From NCBI GenBank assembly GCA_026397855.1, contig JAPLUA010000266.1:1-9119 (forward strand): a stretch of 9,119 bases of DNA. The letters are read 5' to 3'. Origin of the DNA: Verrucomicrobiota bacterium (GTDB lineage Bacteria; Verrucomicrobiota; Verrucomicrobiia; Limisphaerales; UBA8199). Position 1 is the first letter of the stretch; every line of letters begins with the position of its first letter. This document shows, one piece after another, positions 6,347-9,119 of the stretch. The notes under the pieces were generated by a model. It had not been told where the DNA came from and searched no databases. It saw only the letters and a list, made by a program, of their open reading frames with translations. The translations under genes and the position numbers were made by a program.

Positions 6347-8821
6347 ATGAAGAAAAACACCTCCGCCCGGTTAGTCCTTGCCGCCGTTGCGCTCGTTGCC
6401 CTGACCTGCGCGCTACCCGCACAGACCATCACCATCAACGCCCCCACCAACAACGCGGTGGTGCCGGTCGGCACCACCTGCGCCATCACCTGGACCTCTA
6501 CCTTGCCCCCCGGCACACCGCTGAACATTAGCATTGATGTGCCTAACACCAGCGCCCAGCCGGTTGCCGGGTGCATCCCCGTTGAAGCCGGACAATACCA
6601 GTGGCTGGTCCCCTGGGCCACCAAGGCCGGCACCAACTGCCAGGTCAAGATCGCGATTCAAGGCAGCGGCGACTATAAGTACGGGACGAACCATTTCACC
6701 CTGGCGCCCAATCTGCAACCGGCGCTCCTGCTTCACGCCCCGGCCGGCGGCGAACAATGGCCGGTGGGCGCCACGCGCTCGGTCTCGTGGGAACCGCACA
6801 ACCTTGCTGGCACCCTGACTCTGAACCTCCTGCAGGGGACCAACGTCGTGGATACCGTCAGCGGCATACCGGTCGCCAGCAATCGGGTCGCCTATGCGCT
6901 GCCGGCTGGATTGGCTGCCGGCCAGGATTACACGGTGCGGCTCACCAGTGACACCGCGCCCTCGGCCACCGCCGCCAGCCCGCCGTTCAGTGTCACCTTG
7001 CAGATGCCCGCTCCCCGCAAGTGGACCATGCTGTTCTATTTCGACGCCGCCGCCTTTATGTTGGAGGCGAACACCCTTCAGAGCTTCCTGGACCTTGGGA
7101 CCATTGCACCCTCAACCAACATCAATTACGTCTGCCAATATGCCCGCTCGCCGGATTACATATCGAATTACGCAACCAACTACCCGTGGTGGGGTGTCAA
7201 CCGGTACATCATCCAGCCGGGCATCACTCCCGCCACCTCCAACGCCGTGCAGAACCTGGGCAACCTCGCCATGTGCTCCCCGGATACCCTGACCGACTTC
7301 ATCAATTGGGCGGTGGAGAACTACCCGGCCCAGAACTACTTCCTGATCCTTTCCGATCATGGCGACGGCTGGGACGAAGGGCTGCTGCTGGACGAAGTCA
7401 ACGGGCGCCACGAGATGTCCACCCGGCAGCTTGAACAGGCATTGAAGGCCGCCGACGCCCCCATGACTATCCTGGGCCTCGACATGTGCGTGGAAGCAGA
7501 TACCGAGGTCGCTTATCAGCTCCGCAACAGCGGCCCGCAAATCCTGATCGCCTCCCAGTTCAAGGAATCCCGGAACTGGCCCTACCACACCGTCTTCCAG
7601 CAACTCCAGGACAAGCTGCCCTACGACAGCCTGACCTTGGATGGGCTGGCGACGCTCTTCTGCCAGGCCTTTGTGGACTCGCATTCCGGCCCCATGGATT
7701 CTGGCACGCTCGGCGCTTTCCGGCTCAACCAAATGGATGCGCTGACGGCGTCGGTGGCGGGTTTCGCCGATACCATGGCCACCAATTACGAAGACACGGT
7801 GTCGGTCCGTCACCAGGCCGGCGCGGTCTCGGCAGCCCTCAACAATGCCATCATCTACTGTGCCCGGACCAAGGTGCTCCAGCAGCAGGTGTTCGGGCTG
7901 AACATCTATTTCCCGACGTTGCCCCCTCCCAAAACGAACTATGCCACGTCGGCGGTCGTGGACTTCGGCGTGGATTCTCACTGGGCGACCTTCTTAACCG
8001 CCTACTTCCAGAACATGACCAATACCTGGATCGGCGATGCCCGGGCCGCCTGCTCACAGGACGATACCACGATGGACCTTTCCTGGTTCTGCCAGCTCAT
8101 CAACCCGGCCACGAACGCCGTCAGACTTGCCCTGGTGGTGGTCGGGAATGGCGGCACCACCCCTTCCGGCAATAACCTGATCTTCACCAACGGCCAGACC
8201 CTCGACCTCCGGGCCATCCCGATCCAGGACCCGCAATTCGGCACCAATTACTTCGTCCACTGGCTGGCCAAGGCCAATGCCGTCATCGCCGACAACTCGG
8301 CCGAGCAGACCACCGTGCAGCTGACCGGCGATGCCTTGATCGTCGCCTACTTCGCCACCAACAAGAACAGCTTCGTGGTGAACTTCGTCACCGAGGGCAA
8401 CGGCAGCCTGGCCGACACCAACTTCATGGATTTGACCGGCCCCAACAGCCTTACCCAGGTGATTGCGTCGGGCGGCGACGGCTCCCCCGTGGTGGCTGTG
8501 CCTGACCCGGGCTACGTCTTCGCCGGCTGGGGCGGAGACTGCGCGTCTGCGGCCAATCCGCTGGCCATTACCAACGTGCAGATGGACATGACCGTCATTG
8601 CCTACTTCTGGCCGGCCCCGCCGACCCTTTCCGTCCAGAAGGACGGGGCGTCGCTCACCCTCACGTGGTCCGCAGACGCCACCGGCTATCTGCTGGAGTC
8701 TTCAGGCAACATCGCCGGCAGCCCGTGGACCGCCGTGCCGAACGTCACAACCAATTCGATAACCCTGCCCATCAGCAACACCAACCAGTTCTTCCGCCTC
8801 AGCGCCACTGCCAACCGGTAG
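6347..8821 (+). CDS. Exported clostripain-like (C11) cysteine peptidase with tandem N-terminal Ig-like domains and C-terminal repeats
   Basis: 824 residues from ATG 6347. The frame extends upstream to 6239, but only the internal ATG gives a clean signal peptide (MKKNTSARLV, hydrophobic core, cleavage near ALPA|Q25). Order of parts: two tandem Ig-like repeats at about 27-120 and 127-217, each with I/L-x-x-P...G...I-x-W and ending in FT/FSV, resembling Kre9/Knh1-type (PF10342) domains; C11 catalytic domain at about 224-555; two InlB-like divergent repeats at about 592-670 and 674-755, the second with the typical PDPGYVFAGWGGDC; and a C-terminal module at about 759-824. C11 signatures: WTMLFYFDA (226-234), the catalytic His338 in LILSDHGDGWDEG, Cys381 in LGLDMCVEADTEVAYQL, ASQFKESRNWPY (402-413), and GLNIYFP (517-523, family GLSIYFP). 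Clostripains typically cleave after Arg/Lys and self-process; the specificity here is not readable. It follows the C1 peptidase gene by 49 bp. Secretion and accessory domains suggest surface or extracellular proteolysis. Confidence 0.88.
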   Translation: MKKNTSARLVLAAVALVALTCALPAQTITINAPTNNAVVPVGTTCAITWTSTLPPGTPLNISIDVPNTSAQPVAGCIPVEAGQYQWLVPWATKAGTNCQVKIAIQGSGDYKYGTNHFTLAPNLQPALLLHAPAGGEQWPVGATRSVSWEPHNLAGTLTLNLLQGTNVVDTVSGIPVASNRVAYALPAGLAAGQDYTVRLTSDTAPSATAASPPFSVTLQMPAPRKWTMLFYFDAAAFMLEANTLQSFLDLGTIAPSTNINYVCQYARSPDYISNYATNYPWWGVNRYIIQPGITPATSNAVQNLGNLAMCSPDTLTDFINWAVENYPAQNYFLILSDHGDGWDEGLLLDEVNGRHEMSTRQLEQALKAADAPMTILGLDMCVEADTEVAYQLRNSGPQILIASQFKESRNWPYHTVFQQLQDKLPYDSLTLDGLATLFCQAFVDSHSGPMDSGTLGAFRLNQMDALTASVAGFADTMATNYEDTVSVRHQAGAVSAALNNAIIYCARTKVLQQQVFGLNIYFPTLPPPKTNYATSAVVDFGVDSHWATFLTAYFQNMTNTWIGDARAACSQDDTTMDLSWFCQLINPATNAVRLALVVVGNGGTTPSGNNLIFTNGQTLDLRAIPIQDPQFGTNYFVHWLAKANAVIADNSAEQTTVQLTGDALIVAYFATNKNSFVVNFVTEGNGSLADTNFMDLTGPNSLTQVIASGGDGSPVVAVPDPGYVFAGWGGDCASAANPLAITNVQMDMTVIAYFWPAPPTLSVQKDGASLTLTWSADATGYLLESSGNIAGSPWTAVPNVTTNSITLPISNTNQFFRLSATANR

Positions 8822-8854
8822 AATTGAAGGACTGACTTGCCTTGAGGCGACGGT

Positions 8855-9117
8855 TCTACTCCACCAACCCGGACCGCAAACGGTCCAGCCGTCGAGGCTG
8901 CCGCCCTCGAAGCCCGGGTTGTTCAGCCCCTTGACCGACAGCAGGTCCAGGCGGGCATCGTCAAAGTTGGCCGAGCCTACAGCCCGGACGTGTTGTCCTG
9001 TCCGGTATAGCGCCCCCAGGACAGTTTCCATGACCCCAACGACCCAAGCTCAGCGACGGCGGCCACGAGGCGCGCGGATTGGAACGGGAGTGCGATGCCG
9101 CCGTTCGCTGGAGCGCA
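8855..9117 (-). pseudogene. Probable frameshifted remnant of an NPGFE-type carbohydrate-binding-like domain protein
   Basis: On the minus strand, the frame running from 9031 reads VGSANFDDARLDLLSVKG and then NNPGFEGGSLDGWTVCGPGW (about 8980 down to 8865). FDDxxL closing one module and NPGFExGxLxGW opening the next is the usual junction between tandem jelly-roll modules in exported proteins of this kind of bacterium. A different minus-strand frame, 9117 to 8977, is open from the window edge and ends GSWKLSWGRYTGQDNTSGL before TAG. That resembles the middle of such a module (KL...G..N.SG). Joining the two requires a frameshift near 8970-8980. The NPGFE module is cut short by a junction near 8855, and the frame then runs antisense into the C11 peptidase gene. 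I read this as a decayed or rearranged gene. The match is by pattern only, and the upstream frame could be chance. Confidence 0.42.
8871..8886. repeat. 6-bp inverted repeat after the C11 peptidase gene
   Basis: GGACCG (8871-8876) and CGGTCC (8881-8886) pair around CAAA, 50 bp past the peptidase stop. There is no T-run, and the bases also fall within the putative NPGFE remnant, so a role as terminator is doubtful. Confidence 0.3.
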
Positions 9118-9119
9118 TG
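9030..9119 (+). CDS. Possible start of an unidentified gene running off the window
   Basis: ATG 9030 is preceded by AGGA at 9018-9021 with an 8-nt spacing, the best Shine-Dalgarno-like spacing in the right part of the window. The frame stays open for all 30 remaining codons (MTPTTQAQRRRPRGARIGTG...). The peptide is arginine-rich with no recognisable domain or signal peptide, and the high GC content makes open frames common, so this could be chance. It overlaps the putative minus-strand remnant. Confidence 0.22.
   Translation, partial: MTPTTQAQRRRPRGARIGTGVRCRRSLERM

Noticed and set aside
5146..6648. 500-codon open frame on the minus strand
   Set aside because: It lies antisense to the C1 and C11 peptidase genes, shows no domain, and has the Val/Gly/Arg bias of a shadow frame.
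4594..8821. Immune or cell-death module built on a clostripain/caspase-like protease (gasdermin-type defence)
   Set aside because: Both peptidases have signal peptides and extracellular accessory domains, and no gasdermin-like, STAND or other effector or sensor gene is adjacent.
1..9119. CRISPR array, tRNA or rRNA genes, integrase attachment site
   Set aside because: No regularly spaced repeats, no cloverleaf-like segments and no integrase or transposase gene were found on reading both strands by eye.

Overview
The window is GC-rich, tightly packed bacterial DNA, most likely chromosomal and most likely from a Verrucomicrobiota bacterium (Pedosphaera/Limisphaerales-like). This assignment is inferred from protein style, not from a marker gene. 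The signs are large secreted proteins ending in a short C-terminal beta module with FWRIKAR / FFRLSATANR-type ends, divergent InlB-type repeats, NPGFE...GW modules and intergenic inverted repeats. No tRNA, rRNA, CRISPR array or transposase gene was recognised.

Layout, left to right. (1) Bases 1-179, plus strand: the end of a reading frame that begins inside a subtilisin-type catalytic His motif (GTHTSGTIAG) but stops 48 residues after that motif. It is therefore a truncated S8 peptidase lacking the serine region. Its stop codon overlaps the stop of the next, convergent gene. (2) Bases 176-2843, minus strand: two exported proteins probably co-transcribed, a DUF4139-like protein (2843 to 1059) followed by a divergent NodB-type polysaccharide deacetylase (994 to 176). 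(3) Bases 2844-2995: a divergent intergenic region with a candidate promoter and a 9-bp inverted repeat. (4) Bases 2996-4252, plus strand: a cytoplasmic FAD-dependent HI0933/YhiN-type flavoprotein carrying an in-frame 21-bp tandem duplication. (5) Bases 4253-4593: a 341-bp non-coding stretch with a post-gene hairpin, three further small perfect inverted repeats and a 13-bp direct repeat. (6) Bases 4594-8821, plus strand: two exported cysteine peptidases from unrelated clans, 49 bp apart. One is papain-like (C1), the other clostripain-like (C11), and both end in what looks like the same C-terminal module. (7) Bases 8822-9119: apparently a decayed minus-strand NPGFE-type domain protein, plus a possible gene start on the plus strand running off the window.

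How the genes fit together: all proteins except the flavoprotein (and the unseen N-terminus of the S8 fragment) carry an export signal, so the neighbourhood looks devoted to envelope or extracellular functions: proteolysis (S8 remnant, C1, C11), glycan modification (NodB-type) and an envelope protein of unknown role. The most notable item is the C1-C11 pair with its shared module and unusual accessory domains. Whether one protease activates the other, or both are sorted to the same place, is inference. No clearly novel defence or mobile system is visible.
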